Shown here: in pieces, positions 44,701 to 63,249 of the stretch
Layout: each line of letters starts with the position of its first letter
Numbering within the stretch: the first letter of the stretch is position 1
Assembly (NCBI RefSeq): GCF_020382885.2
Contig: NC_058516.1
Span: forward strand, 5,116,594-5,180,593
Length of the DNA stretch: 64,000 nucleotides
Direction of reading: 5' to 3'
Source: Scatophagus argus
Lineage: Eukaryota; Chordata; Actinopteri; Scatophagidae
The notes under the pieces: model-generated
Told to the model about the DNA's origin: nothing
The model's database searches: none
The model's input: only the letters and a program-made list of their open reading frames with translations
Program-made: the position numbers and the translations under genes

Positions 44701-47700
44701 TGTTCTTATCTGGTTTAGTAGGTTTGGAAGCATAGTGCTCTCTCTCATGAAGGTTCAGTGCCCAGAGACAAATAAACAGCTGAGAACAACCAGGAAGGCA
44801 GCACATCGCCTGCAGCGGACTGTGTCTCCTTGCGTGGCGTCTCATTTCCATTCCAGTTTTGAACCTGGCAGTACAGCCCTGATGAAGGCAAGGATGCCGA
44901 GGAGTGAGTCTGTGTCTTTCAACGTGGTGCTGAAAATGTTCAAAACTCCACAAAACTCTCATGCAAATACTACATCTGCTGTTTCCGATACGGAACGCGA
45001 GTTCTAAAGGTCTAACCTCGCCAGAGTGGTCTTCGAGAGCATGGTACAGCAGTGCAACACGATTTTTTGACAAGTCTGTAAACCAAGTACAACCATCCAC
45101 AGGACAGTAAACTTTCTCTTGTGGCTCCCCATTTTTCTCTTCAACAACTTTTCCATCTTGCTTTGTGGCTGTCTTCTCACTTTTACTGTGATTAGAACAG
45201 ATGAGCTCTGTATCTACCTTAACTGATGTTGCAGAATGCATCTCTATATCTTCATCTTCTTGCAACCTGAGATTTTCAGCTCCACCACTTGTTTGTCTTT
45301 GAGGGCTCTCCAGCAGTGTAAGTGTCTGCTTAGCTTCAGAGGTCAATGCATGAGTTTCCGGTCTGTCAAGCTCTTTCTTTTTGCCAATATGCCCATTTAT
45401 CTTGTGAACAGGAGTTTTACAATTATGATGTTTTGACAAGTTTAGTTTCAGCTCTTGTAATGATGGGCCGTCTACTGGCTTATCGTTGGATCTTAACTTT
45501 CTGGATCCAGATGGAGATGATTCTGGAAGGCTTGCTGATTTAGGACAGATAGTTGATTTCCTTGGTCTCCCTCGACTACGGCGTCCCACGTTCGTGGCCT
45601 TACTTTTGGCGGAGGTCTTAGGTGTGGAAATATCTTTGGTGTTATCTTTGCTATCAGCCAACTCTTTGCTCTTCTTTAGCTTCTCAATATGATCAGACAG
45701 GTGCACCATGGCCAGGAGATCATCTTTGAACACTGTCCCACAGAACATGCACTCATCTTTACGATAATGGAACATAGCATGTGCTACAACACGACTTCCC
45801 TTAAAGACCTTGTTGCAGAAGGTACAGCAGTATTCCAACTTGGATTCCTCTGATTCCACAGTTTCACTGTTCTCAGGTGTCTCTGGAGCAATATCCTTAG
45901 TCCCTGCTTTCTTCTCTTGCATATCAGCATCTGCACAGGCTCCCCAATTTGGTCCAGAGCAGCTGGATGTAGTATGTAATTTGTGAGAAACTTTAGGCTT
46001 ACTTCCGGGTCTTGATTCCTTGGAGGCACTGTCCTCTTGAGCTGGTCTGTGAGACTGTGTCTCAGGTCCAAGTTCAGTCACCATTTCCGTTACTAATGTC
46101 AGAGCAGATATACCATTTATACCGTCTGGATCTGTGGGCTTATAAGTAGTAACTGCTGTTCCTCCAGAACTTGTGTCACTATGAAAAGATACATGTTCTT
46201 CTGAGAATTTAGGTGAAATGTCCACTTCAAAAATACTGTCCAGAGAACCAATTTCAGCCTGGGAGGAGAGTGACTGGGGTTTGAGTGGTTTCTCATCTCT
46301 CAGAACAGTATCGTCAGACTGTGAGGGTACAGGATCAGCAGCTCCATTGTTTGAAATGCCGGCTGCATTTGAGACTGGAGGGATTTCTTCAGTGACTACC
46401 ATATGATTTCTGTCTACAGATGAGGTCTGCAAAACCTGAGGTAAACTTGCAGTATTTGAAGTGTCTTTTATTGTTTGACCTTTAGAGACCTTATCTACAC
46501 CTGGGGATTGAGTCACTTTACCCGCTGTTTGGTTTTGTGAGGCAATTGTGACTTTCATTTCGACAGCAGACTCGTCACAAAGCTCTCCTGCTTGAACTTG
46601 CAAGACATTATCTAACACTGGGGCTTCTGACACTTCAGTTGCCGCTGATGTCTGGGACACACTGGTAACTTTAATAACAGCTGCAGACTTCACAGTGAGC
46701 TCACTTGTGTTGGTTTGCAAGGCTTTTCTTGCTTGGCGGACCTTATCTAAAACTGGGGATTCTGTCACTTCTGTTGCTTCTGGTGACTGTGAAGCAACAG
46801 TGGGTTTCATCTCAACAGCAGACTTCTCAGAGAGCTCTCTAGCTGAAGATGTCTTTCGTGAGCTTGTCTTTGTAGTTTGAACTTGAGGGACTTTTTCTAA
46901 ACCTGGGTCCGGAGCTTCTGCTGTTGCTGGTGTCTGACAGACAAATCCACCTTTCATCGCAGTGCCAGGCTTTTCTTTCGGAGGACTCCCTTGCACAGAC
47001 GAGCGTGTGATTGTTGATACAGAGCCTTGGATGTTTGACCCGTTACCTTTTCCTTTCTCCCGCCGAGCATAACAGTGCAACTGTTGTACAAACATAGCTG
47101 CATCTCTTGCTCTTAGAATCACCTCTTTGCCCTGCACAGTCTTCACAGGTTGCAATGTGGCTGGAAGCTTCACTGTGGGTTTATAAAGAAGCACTTGAGG
47201 GAATCCTCTTTGTCTGTTGCAAGTGTCCTCAATAAATGTCCCCATTAGTTCATTGTCTGGTAGGGAGAGCTCCAGGATTACTTGAGGAGGAGTGGCTGGC
47301 TGAAGACAGTCCAGAGAAAATCCCTTCTGGTGTTTGCTGTTGTTTTCCCTTGCCATTAAATGAGAGTTTACTGGGGGTTTGTGTTTTCCATTGTTCTTGA
47401 TCTGACCAGTTTCAGACCTCTTTTCAACAGATGACTGATGCTGCTTCTGATGTTTCAACCCATGCTTTTTGACCTTTGGAGGAACATTATTCTCTTCAAG
47501 AGTTCCTGAGTCTTCCAGAAGCCACTTGGGTGTTCTAATCCTCCGTTTCGGTGGGTTCTTCTCTGAGAGTCGTGTAGTGCGTCTACGTTCTCCATACCCC
47601 CCATTGTCCCGCAGTCTGTCTAGCTGCCAAAATGAACGCCTCAAAGGTTCAGATGATGCATTCTTCAAAGGTCGTGATCCTTTGTTGCCTTTCCTCTTTT

Positions 47701-50700
47701 CACTGTGCTGTGTTTTGACTGTGCCCACTTTTAATCTTTTGGGTGCAGTGTCAGTATCCTCTTTCTGCTGGCGCTTCTTCGCTGCTGCCTGAAGATCCCC
47801 TTTACTTCCTTTCTGGCATACTGATATGCTTGATCGCAGAGCAGGTTCTTTGGTGCAATAGTTAAGGATCCATTTGTCCTCCATGATTTCCTCAAGGGCA
47901 GCACTAACCACCTTTTCACTCATCAGCTTCAAACAGTTGGTCCGTAAAGCAATGAGGTTCCAAAACTCTGGGTCAAAATACAGATCCTTCTTTAAGACCT
48001 GAGAAGAGAAGAAAAGAAGAAAAGATATTGGTCCTACAACATACATAGGACAAGCAGCAATTTCATGTACCAGTTCTGCACTGCTCTGACTGAGAATACT
48101 GAACCATGCTTTTTGTCTTTGCCATGATTTGTTAAAAAGATGCTCTACCTGCAGGATTTCAAAGCGAACATGATTTCTGATGGGGCTGGACTCCGCATGA
48201 TACTCCTGATCAGGATGCATGTAAAGAAGGTACACAATCTTGTAGGCCTCAACAGTGCGTTCCAGGAAGAAAACAAGAAGAGCACAAGCCCGGCAAACCT
48301 CCAGATCATTGGGTAGCAGGCTGGCAATGGTTTTGTAGATTAGAGACTTGGTAATGACATCACAAGGAAGGCAAGACTCCAGAGCATTAGCACAAAGCTC
48401 CACACAGAACTGGATTCCATCCTCACCAACCTAGTGACATAGAAACATATATTAAATATTCAAACCAATGTATACAGAGACCTTAACATCTTCACTTAAA
48501 AATTATATAAATTATATAATTTATAAAATTCACAGCAGTTCTGTCTTACTTCTTGCAGTATGGCTCTGATGAATGGGAAGATTGAGTTGACATTGGTGGC
48601 AGACAGCATCAGCTGATGAATCTCCTCGAGTAGAACTTGTTTGGATGTTTTCAACCGATGATGCAGTTTACTCCATACAAAGACAAGATCACTGCAAAGA
48701 ACAGCATTATTTTTTTTCTTAATGTATTGTGAAATGGGAAGTAAATAAACGTGTTACTTAGTTGCATGTTCCATTAGTTCTCATCTCATTAGCAAAAAAT
48801 TAAAGCTTGCTCACCACAAATAGTACATGTCTCCCCTGCAGAGCTGCTGAGAGAGGAAGGCTCTGCTGAGGCCTAGCAGCAATTCATCCTTTTCCTCACA
48901 CTCCAAACTACAGATGATGTGAACTGCATCTTTACCATTAAAGTCAGCCACCTAGAAAAAATAGCACAATGAAAACCTCTTTCAAGCCTTAAAAATTATC
49001 ATACGTTGTTGTATTGTAGCTTAGCAACAGAAACAAGTACAACATACTTAAGCAAAAATACCCTCCATTTAAGTGAAAGACATGCTATTCTTCCATACAG
49101 CACTAAACCCACCTCTTTGTGTAGCCTGTCATGCTGTGAAGTTTTGAAAAGCCACGTGAGGTAGACCTGGAGGAAGAACAAGTGTTGTCCTGCTGTGGGA
49201 TGCCAAGCACAACACTTAGCCAGGGCCATAGCCTCACTGACCCGCTCACAGGATAAGAGGTAGCGCACACGAAGCTCAAAGAAGATCGGCAGCTCAGAGC
49301 TGATGCACCCATCCACTGAGGACCAGTAAAGCCAGAAGACAGATCGATATGGTTTTAGTTTACTTTGCACTGTAAATGCTTCAGAGACTAGCACACAGAT
49401 AAACTTTGCACTACAAATGTTGTCCAGGTTACCCACCTTCACTCTGAGGTAAACTGGACCCACTGAGGATTGCCTGTAAGGCTGGGCAGGCCCAAGGCCC
49501 ACCACCCTGGACCGATCTCTCAACCTGAAGTAAATGAACATTCTGATGCCTTGCAAGGGCCAAATGACATTCCTGAAAAAGCATGAGGATAAAAGACTTG
49601 ATAAATATATTAAAATGACCATCATCCTGTATTGTGACATTGTGTACAGTTTCAAATAATCAACTAAAAGTTTTGTTCCTAATTAATTATTTTACAAACA
49701 TTTATACACTGTTCTTCTGGGAGGAAGATCTGCACTTCATTCTCACCTGGAATGTAACAGTGAAGTGTTTCAGTGGCTCCTGATTTAAGTCCTTCTGGTC
49801 AAAGAACAGCAGCAACTCAAAAACACTCCTGTGAATAAATCAAAATCGTTTGGCTTCTACCAACAGCATTTTAAACTTATTCTGAGTTTTCGCAAAAAAG
49901 TCAATGATTTGAGTGGATCTAAAGATACAGACTGTGATAGAGAGGCACTTAAGTGGGAAGGGAAATCCTGGGGGACACATGATGGAGTAGGGTCAACAGC
50001 TGGCAGCAGGCCAGGGTATTTCCTGGCTCACAGATTTGTTTGCATGAGCCAAAAAACACAATCAATTTGAGTTCCATAAGTGTTGCCAGCCATTGTTCAG
50101 AAATATACAAGACCAGAGGAGGTCAACAAATATATAAAAACAAAGGTCTTATTTATTGTATATATGAATATTTTATTGTACTGTGTATGCAACTGATTTC
50201 AAAGTGAATGTGATGTCTTGTGTCTGCTTTTCAAAGGGCACACTGTGTAAGGCCAGTTCCCTGGGGGGTAAGACAAGGTTTCATTTATTCATTAACAAAC
50301 AGTAAAGCAAAACTGAGCCACAACACACAAAACAGAAAAAGCTAAATCCAGTCTATCATTTTCTAAGGCAGTCTACATAAACCGAACCAATATCATCAAA
50401 TCTGGCCTGTCTTGCTGGAATAATAATTCAAACAAGAAATTTTCACAAATTTCCTGTCAACATAATCCAAGTGCTAACTAGCTTGTGGTTACCACTGATG
50501 AACTGGTGAACTAACTAGTGGATGATTATGGCATCCTCCAGTCACAGCTGCATTGGCGGACTCTAACAGTGTGCTACTAGACTGTCTCAGGACATTACCA
50601 GTGAAAAGATTCAGAGACAAGAGTCCAAATAAGAAAGCCAGGGGTCGTAGCTCTGTCAGTGATGTGCAATGTGCAGCTACTGCTTATGGCAAATTCAGCT

Positions 50701-52599
50701 AGCTGTAGCTGTATTTTCACCACAAGTTACATGTTCATGGCTGGCGCTGCAAGTTTATGTGACTGAAAACCATGTTCCTTTCTCTGACTTCTAGAGTGGG
50801 AATATGTGCTGCTGTACTATTTGCATTACCACTTAGCAAATACAAATAGAGATCAGCTCTTTGGAAATCACTCTAAAATCACAACACAAGGGTCACTGCT
50901 TGATTTGCTTGTCACTGATGAGTGAAAGCAAACTTTAAAGGAGATCTGTGTACTTACAAGGCCAGACTACTGAGTGTGTGGAGCACATGATCACAGTTTG
51001 ATGTAAAGAAGGTGGAGGCTCGAGCGAAGTAGCAGAGAGCTATCTCAAGGATCCTGAGCTGAGGCAGTGGCACCTGCCAGCGAGAGGCATACTCCTCCAC
51101 CAACTGCACAGAGAGAAGTCACATCAAAGACAAGCCAAAGCTGTTAATCGCAATTTCAACATTTAGCATGTTTAAATGTATAACAACGCCTGATGCATTA
51201 ACCACAGTTAGAAAGAAGATGAAACAGGCACAAGAAAACAATCTGCATATTCATTATTATATATTCATCATTAGAGACATTTTTAACACCGATGTCTGCA
51301 TTATTTGTACATGACATTAAAAAAAACAAGAGCAAACAGACTGCCTTGCTCACTGATTACATGAGTGCAAATAAAATATAGTGCTGTTTTAAACAACACA
51401 GATGACCTGTCAGTTCCTGTACTACAATATGCTTATACTGCCCCCTAATGGTGGAGATCCTTAACATCACTCTTCTTGTGCACGGTATGTCAACAATGAT
51501 GCTTTCATATTTTTGTCCAGTCAATACAGCTAGCGCCCAAATAATTAAAACTGCAACATCAAACACAAAACTTCACTTTGGCAAATGCTGATTGAAAAAG
51601 CTGGTGAAACTACCTGCCCAAAGTGTTTTCATGTTGAACAAATCCTCAACTTCAAAGTCTGAATGGCATGTCAACAGCCCAGTAGCAAATAGAAATTAAT
51701 ATCTAGGATTTGTCAAAGTCAAACAGTATACTTGACCATTTTCCAATGTAAATATTAAGGTGATACGCTCGTTTAATTACGTTTCTCGATTCCTACTGAA
51801 GATTTTCCAGCATTCGCGATATGTGACATTTATATGCACTTTTAATGACCCAGATAGTAGCTGATGTTATTTCACTGTGACGCATTCAGGGTATGAAGAC
51901 ATATTTCTACAACAGCACATCTGAATGTCCTGTTGCTTTGGGGGGGTAGAGATATTTCATCATGGGGAATTCAGAGTTAAACTTTAAAGCAAACGTTTAG
52001 CAATGCAGCCCACTAATTGCATGTCAAACTTAAGTTACAGATTACCTAATGTCAGTTAAATGACTACCAGACGTGTGAAAAGTTGTCTCAGTATGGTAAA
52101 CACTCAGCCTAACAAGTAAGCTAACTTGCAGGCGCAATCTGGGCTAGCTGGGCAGCTGTCTGAAGCGATTAGCCGAGTTAGCCTGTTAGCTGTACAGTGA
52201 GCAAACGTTGTCAAATTAAGACTGATTTACAGACTCTGGCGCTTCGTTGACGTCGTTTGAATCAGGGCCTCGGTTATCAGAGATCATATTTAATAGACGT
52301 TGCGGTGTCGTCTTTGTTTTGAATGCAACTAAGACTCGTTAGCAAGATGCTAACGATCCTAACAGCTAATGTTAGCAGTGCAACGGCCAGTTCTGGGGGA
52401 GGGGAGTCGGCAAAAATATATGCTCTTATCTTCGACAACAAGCCTGTCACCAACTACAGCGTTATCTCCTTACCTTGCAAAAGTCGGAGCAGAACGGTTT
52501 AACATCGGCTTGCGATTCATCACTTGTGTGGCGGCTCAACAAACTCTGTAATTGTTTTTCAAGCCCCTCTAACTCGTACACACTGCTCGCCTCCGCCAT
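41711..52599 (-). CDS. znf654: Zinc finger protein 654-like (multi-exon, ~2,200 residues)
   Basis: Minus-strand coding exons: 52599-52474, 51103-50958, 49828-49747, 49572-49437, 49315-49113, 48951-~48815, 48691-48550, 48430-48149, 47998-42628, and a tiny last exon 41721-41711. Reading through the last donor instead would end at 42572. The helical N-terminus matches ZNF654 of the ZNF292/RLF family: WQVPLPQL, FFELRVRYLLSCER, LIYKTIASLLPNDLEV, FDPEFWN. In the large exon come C2H2 fingers near 45830-45690 and 45110-44720, AT-hooks GRPRK (~45575) and GRPPK (~44255), then KPYMRPPP and YLDEKYTTMPKRRK. A final C2HC finger precedes LFGFDSDDEGE. Likely a nuclear DNA-binding regulator; its exact role is not well known. 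Far longer than mammalian ZNF654 because of Lys/Ser/Thr-rich insertions in the middle. Confidence 0.92.
46470..46960 (-). repeat. Internal ~40-residue repeats within znf654
   Basis: Three to four diverged, in-frame copies of a ~120-bp unit. Conserved words on the minus strand are SEKSAVEMK / TVKSAAVIK / CDESAVEMK, ASQSPEATEV / SQTSAATEV / ASQNQTAGKV, and ESPVLDKV / EAPVLDNV / QSPGVDKV. They lie before the first zinc-finger pair in the low-complexity centre of the protein. Not a domain I recognise. Confidence 0.75.
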
Positions 52600-53550
52600 A
52601 CTGCCTGTCGAGCCTTCCTCGTAGCATCTACCGCACAACACATACATCGCCACGGTCAACGACTTGCATTGACAGCGCTGATTGGATACTGCCAACGTAA
52701 ACGGGCTCGCTCCTTCTCTGATACAGCGCGCACCGGAGAGGAGCCGGTCAAGGCGGTATCTGAGCTCCCCCTTTGAACCAGATAGCCTCGGATGAAACCC
52801 CGCCGACAAAGCATTAGGAGTAAAAAATTACATGCGCCACACACCACATGGCTGACACAAACACTGCGCGTTAATGAGCGTTAATATTTGCGTTCACGTC
52901 TCATTGCATAAACTTGGAAAAATGATAAATAGAGCCAACAGAGAATTATTCTGCTATTTAAAAAGGTGAAATACGTACCATTACATGATGTTAACATTAA
53001 ATAAACACTACTGAGATTATAGGAACAATTTTTGAAACGTGTATAGATGTTTTTTTTTGTTTTTGTTTTGTTTTTTTGCTGTGAATCACAATGAATGGAT
53101 AAAAGCAAGGGTTTAACTTCAACCTCTTTCAGCTGTGACCCCTCATGACAAGTTTGGCAGTCATTTTTCTTCCAAGACTGTTCCATAGAAAGATAATTGG
53201 AGGCTTGAAGCAAAAACAAAAGAAAAAAATGAACAAAATTTTGACTTTTTAAATCTTTTAAATCATCCTTATATTTAAGGGACCCGATTTAAAACACCCC
53301 AAGCAGGGCTAAGACTAAATTTTATGTTGAAATGATTTTTGATGTAACTGTAACATAAAAATCACAATTGCCAGTTTGTACTTTTATGTATTTTAAATTT
53401 CCAACAAACATAAAATGGTAGAACTATTTTATTTGTGCTAAACAGGACGTTTCCCATGAAAAAATCTACAAAATAAAAGCATTCTTTACTGCATGTACAA
53501 CATTGTTAAGTCCTTGCCTTTCAGCACTGAGGGTAAGACAGGGACCCAAA
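52600..53550. other. znf654 5' flank and spacer to cbs
   Basis: The first ~250 bases upstream of the znf654 start are moderately GC-rich with several CpGs (52610-52760) and probably hold its promoter or 5' UTR. The rest to about 53550 is AT-rich and shows nothing recognisable. Confidence 0.5.
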
Positions 53551-53572
53551 CAGTCACAGACTTCCTTTAAAC

Positions 53573-53578
53573 TTTATT
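53573..53578 (-). promoter_or_regulatory. cbs poly(A) signal
   Basis: AATAAA on the minus strand lies about 730 bases after the cbs stop codon, with a GT/T-rich stretch beyond it. It is a reasonable 3' end for cbs. Confidence 0.6.
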
Positions 53579-54306
53579 GAATCATACACATTCATTATGG
53601 AAAAATTATGCAATATAAAACATTTCTCTCACACATCCCGAAGATTAAATAGTCAAGACAACTTAACAGTTTGATCACGGGCACTGTGTTGAAAGATGAC
53701 AGCAAAGGAAAGAAAGGCGCATATTCTTTTCCTCTACGAACTATAATTACACTCCGCATGTATTCCTTTTAACATACACAAATGGAAATGCAAGCACATA
53801 GTGAGCAGCCCTTGAAACAGTGACATGGTTATATACAGCAACGCTCTGCTCTTCTATTATTGATGAACGAGTGTGGCTTTTTATACTATTACATATGTCT
53901 TACTTCTGATGTTTGACAAGGCTGCAGTAAAACAATCATGTACTTGTCAGAGAAAATAACAAGACAAAGGCCTCTATTAAAGATTCTAATACAAAATAAA
54001 AAAAACTTTCTACAAGCCATAAACTTAGAAAAGATTTGCTTTGAGCACTGCAAGCAAATATAAGTAATCAACTGCTTCAAACAATAAGTAACCCTCTAAC
54101 AAACTCACTTAGTAGCACAGCTTCATCATTTTCTTATTACACCTTAAGACTACAAACATAAAAAAATGAACAGAAGCATTTGAAGAGGAAAAAAGAACCA
54201 ACCATAACTGATTCACAAGATTATTTTTTTTGCCATCTTTGAGACACATCTGCTCAACCCGTCACCGTGTTAGTGTTAAGCAATGTACAAGTTCGTACTC
54301 CCAGTT

Positions 54307-60055
<5,749 letters not shown>

Positions 60056-60061
60056 GACTGA

Positions 60062-63000
60062 CTGTGGAACGCAGAGGACGAAGGACTATGTGATCATCGG
60101 TGATATTTATATAGATAAGAATGTCATGTTCTGCACAAATTAAGTAAAGGGATCACCAAAGTTATTAAAATTCGTAGAAACATTTCACTCAAAACTGCTA
60201 ACATGAAACTGATTTGCCTAAATAAAATACTGGCTACAATCACAAGTATTATGTAACTCAAGGCATATCTTATCAAAAAGTAAAGACACGTGAGCAAGAA
60301 TCCAAGCAGATATTTAACACCAACTTCCTTCACAGCTTCTAATACTTTCAATACTCAGAAAATTATTTGTTCAACTGTTTCAATTTAATGCAAAAAGTGC
60401 CAGTGTATGGTCTGACATGCAATGAGCATGCAATGAATGACCACATTGATAAATGACCCCATATAAGCAGGACCCAGTGCAAAATAAACACTCTTTTCTT
60501 CCATTAATGCTGAGTCATAACCCCACCAATGCCACAGTCATCTTGAGCAAACAAATTAATCAAACAGATCCGATTCTGGTTTTCTTAACAAAACAAAACT
60601 ACGACTATGGCAAAGGGTCCGTTCAATTGCCTGATCGAGCTTCTGCTGATACTGAATCATTCATTCACTGCAGAAAAGGAATGAGTCATGTTTCAGAAGA
60701 ATAACAGGAAAAACAGAATTATGCAGTAATTCAGAGGAAAATAGTCATTGCTTAATGCACTTGCAGGCGTCCGTCTCAGGTTATCTTTGTGTTTGTGAAT
60801 GTAAATCTAAAATGACTCGACGATTACCGGTTATAAAATGCTGTAAAAGCCACAAACGTGCAGCTGTAAGTAAAACAAAGTCCTAAAGTCCGATATGAAT
60901 TCTAGTAATAAAAAGAAGAAAAAAGAAAAAAAGAAATCCTCAAGTTTATGCAATTGCATACTGAACAAAATTAACAATTTCCTGACGTCCCTTTGAACTT
61001 TAGCAAATTGTGATGGGGCATAACTATTTTATTTTATTGAATAATAAATGAAGTGACAAAAAATCACTCATGAAAACTATCATAAGCCCTACTGATGACA
61101 ACATTCATCACTAAACAGTGAAGCCTCTGGATTTATTAACACATCCATTTGGTTCCTCCACTGTCCACTAAAAACGGCACCAGATGAACCATCACTAACA
61201 CACAGAACACACACACTGAGGCCAGCTGTTGGAACCGGGGCCCCTCTTGGACTCCAAGAGTTCAGACGATGTCCCCGAAGTGAACCAGACGCAATCCTCT
61301 TAAGCAAACAGCTCCGCAGCGCACAGAAAACAGCCCTGGGACACGCTGCTTTAAAGTGAATGACGTGTTGGTAAATAAAATGTTCTGCGCACTGTGACTC
61401 CTCCCCACAAAACAGTCAATCACTGTTTTAAAGGAGAAAACATGAACAGGCAGAAACATTTGTCTTTTTGGTCACTCGGTTATCCTTTCTTCTAAAAACA
61501 GACACACATACAATAAATGCAGAAACCAGTCTCACGTTAAACCACCTTGTGCACCCAGAGTTTCGTTTCTTGGTATCAAATCTCTGCAGCCGTGGCAAGT
61601 CATGCTGCTAATTAAGGGTACACTACACCACAACTGCTGCGGCAAATGTGGGAAAGGGTATGTGGTACACAGTGGCCTTACAGGGTTCAACGAGGCAACA
61701 CCATCCCCCATGACAGCCCATGTGGTACTGAGCCCAGGCTCCACCGCAAGAGGATTTGACAGGATGAAAACAAAACTTTTGGAGCCAGCGGCAAGAATAA
61801 AAACCTCAAGTGGGAAAAAAAAAAAAACAGTACAAGAAAAGAGAAAAGAAATAGTCACCTGATCTGAGTTTGGCAACATCAAACCCAATCCCTGTAATAT
61901 TCTTACCTTATCAGACTTGATTATCTGCTTAAATATTGGCCTTGTTAATCTCCTTTGGTATGTTCAAAGTGTAACGACTACTGTGCAGAAGCCCTTGATA
62001 ATTGCACCGCCAGCCAGAAAAACAACCAAACTATCAGTTGGGCAACAGCACAAGAAGAGCAGACTATAGACAGTCACTCAGCCATAACAAATGGTGAGCC
62101 AAATGTGAAAGGCAGGAATGCTGAGAGTAAAACCGCAACGCAAAACAGCAGCCACGTACACCTGGAAACCCACCACACGGTCTGGAGGCGCCCTTACTGT
62201 GACTGTCATAACGACAGAAGATATCTGATCAGTTGATAGAGAAATCAATCAAAATCCAAACTGATGGATCCAGGTTCTCAAACACGAGAATCTGCTTTGT
62301 TTCATGGACTGGCAATACAGTAAACTGGATGTTTTGGGGGTTTGAAGCAAAAAAAAAAAATACTAAAAACTAAATGGATCACTGAGAAAATAGGTGGAAG
62401 ATTAAATTTGGTGACAGGACGTTAGACAAACTGCCAAAAAAATCACTATCTGCAGCTTCTCAAATATTGACATCGGCCAGTATTCTTTGTTTCATAGGAT
62501 GAAGACCAAAATAACTGTTGCTTTTAAGCTGCGATTCAAACAAAACAATGAGCCTGAATCACTTGAATCTTCCTCGTCTGACACTGATCACCAAAACGGA
62601 TCACTTGTCATAACATGCAGCAGAAATGTCAAAAACATAAGGCAGAGTAACAATGAAGGTATGCTGAGAGGAAAAAGACAATGAGCAGGCACTATACAGG
62701 CAAAATGAACGTGATTCAGCACTGATGGAGGCTGATTAAAAAATGAAAAATATGGACGCAACCGTAAGAAATGACAGACAATAATTACATCAAAATAAAA
62801 CAGATTGAGTATCTGATGAGCAGTGAACAAACGGAGACATAATTAGGAAAATTAGCTGGCAAAAAAACCCTGAACTACGCAGTTTCAAGGTTGCATCAGA
62901 AAGCGTCTGCGGAGCGACTTTCACCAAAATGTCCAAAAACAGCGCACGTCCACGTATTAATTTGACGTGTCTTATGTCTCCCTAACTCGTCCAGTCTCAC

Positions 63001-63075
63001 TCACCTGATGAGCTAAATGTGCCCAAAACGAACAAAACCAAAAGAACCAGAGACGAGCCCGGTCTACACACTCAC
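60062..63075 (-). other. First intron of cbs
   Basis: It lies between the 5'-UTR exon (donor GTGAGTG at 63075) and the start-codon exon (acceptor at 60063-60062, preceded by CTCTGCGTTCCAC). Short open frames here resemble nothing I know. No repeat family is clearly recognisable. Confidence 0.55.
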
Positions 63076-63120
63076 CCTTCACACCGTGCAGTGAGCAGCT
63101 TCCGACACAGACTACGGCTT
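63076..63120 (-). other. Probable 5'-UTR exon of cbs
   Basis: On the minus strand a short stretch ends GCACGGTGTGAAGG followed by a strong donor GTGAGTGTG. It would splice to the acceptor before the start-codon exon at 60061. The transcription start is inferred, not seen. Confidence 0.5.
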
Positions 63121-63164
63121 TCGTGACGAAACACGTGGACGGAACGCGGAGGACAAGTTCCATC

Positions 63165-63225
63165 GCGCTTTCCGATTGGCTCCGGCGGGGGCGTCTGGCT
63201 GGTGCGGTCCGCCAATCAGAGCAGA
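63165..63225 (-). promoter_or_regulatory. Putative cbs promoter with CCAAT boxes
   Basis: The plus strand reads CCGATTGGCTCCGG (around 63171) and GCCAATCAGAGC (around 63211), two CCAAT boxes in opposite orientation within a CpG-rich stretch (63120-63200). They lie 50-130 bases upstream of the proposed 5'-UTR exon. No TATA box is seen; this looks like a housekeeping-type promoter. Confidence 0.5.
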
Positions 63226-63249
63226 GGTTTCTCAATAAGGTTTTGGGAA

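Noticed and set aside
49831-50070. 79-residue plus-strand open frame in a znf654 intron
   Set aside because: No similarity, and it overlaps a znf654 splice acceptor region on the other strand; treated as chance.
61955-62684. Open frames in the first intron of cbs (93 and 65 residues)
   Set aside because: No recognisable domain, no splice signals in support and ordinary intron composition.
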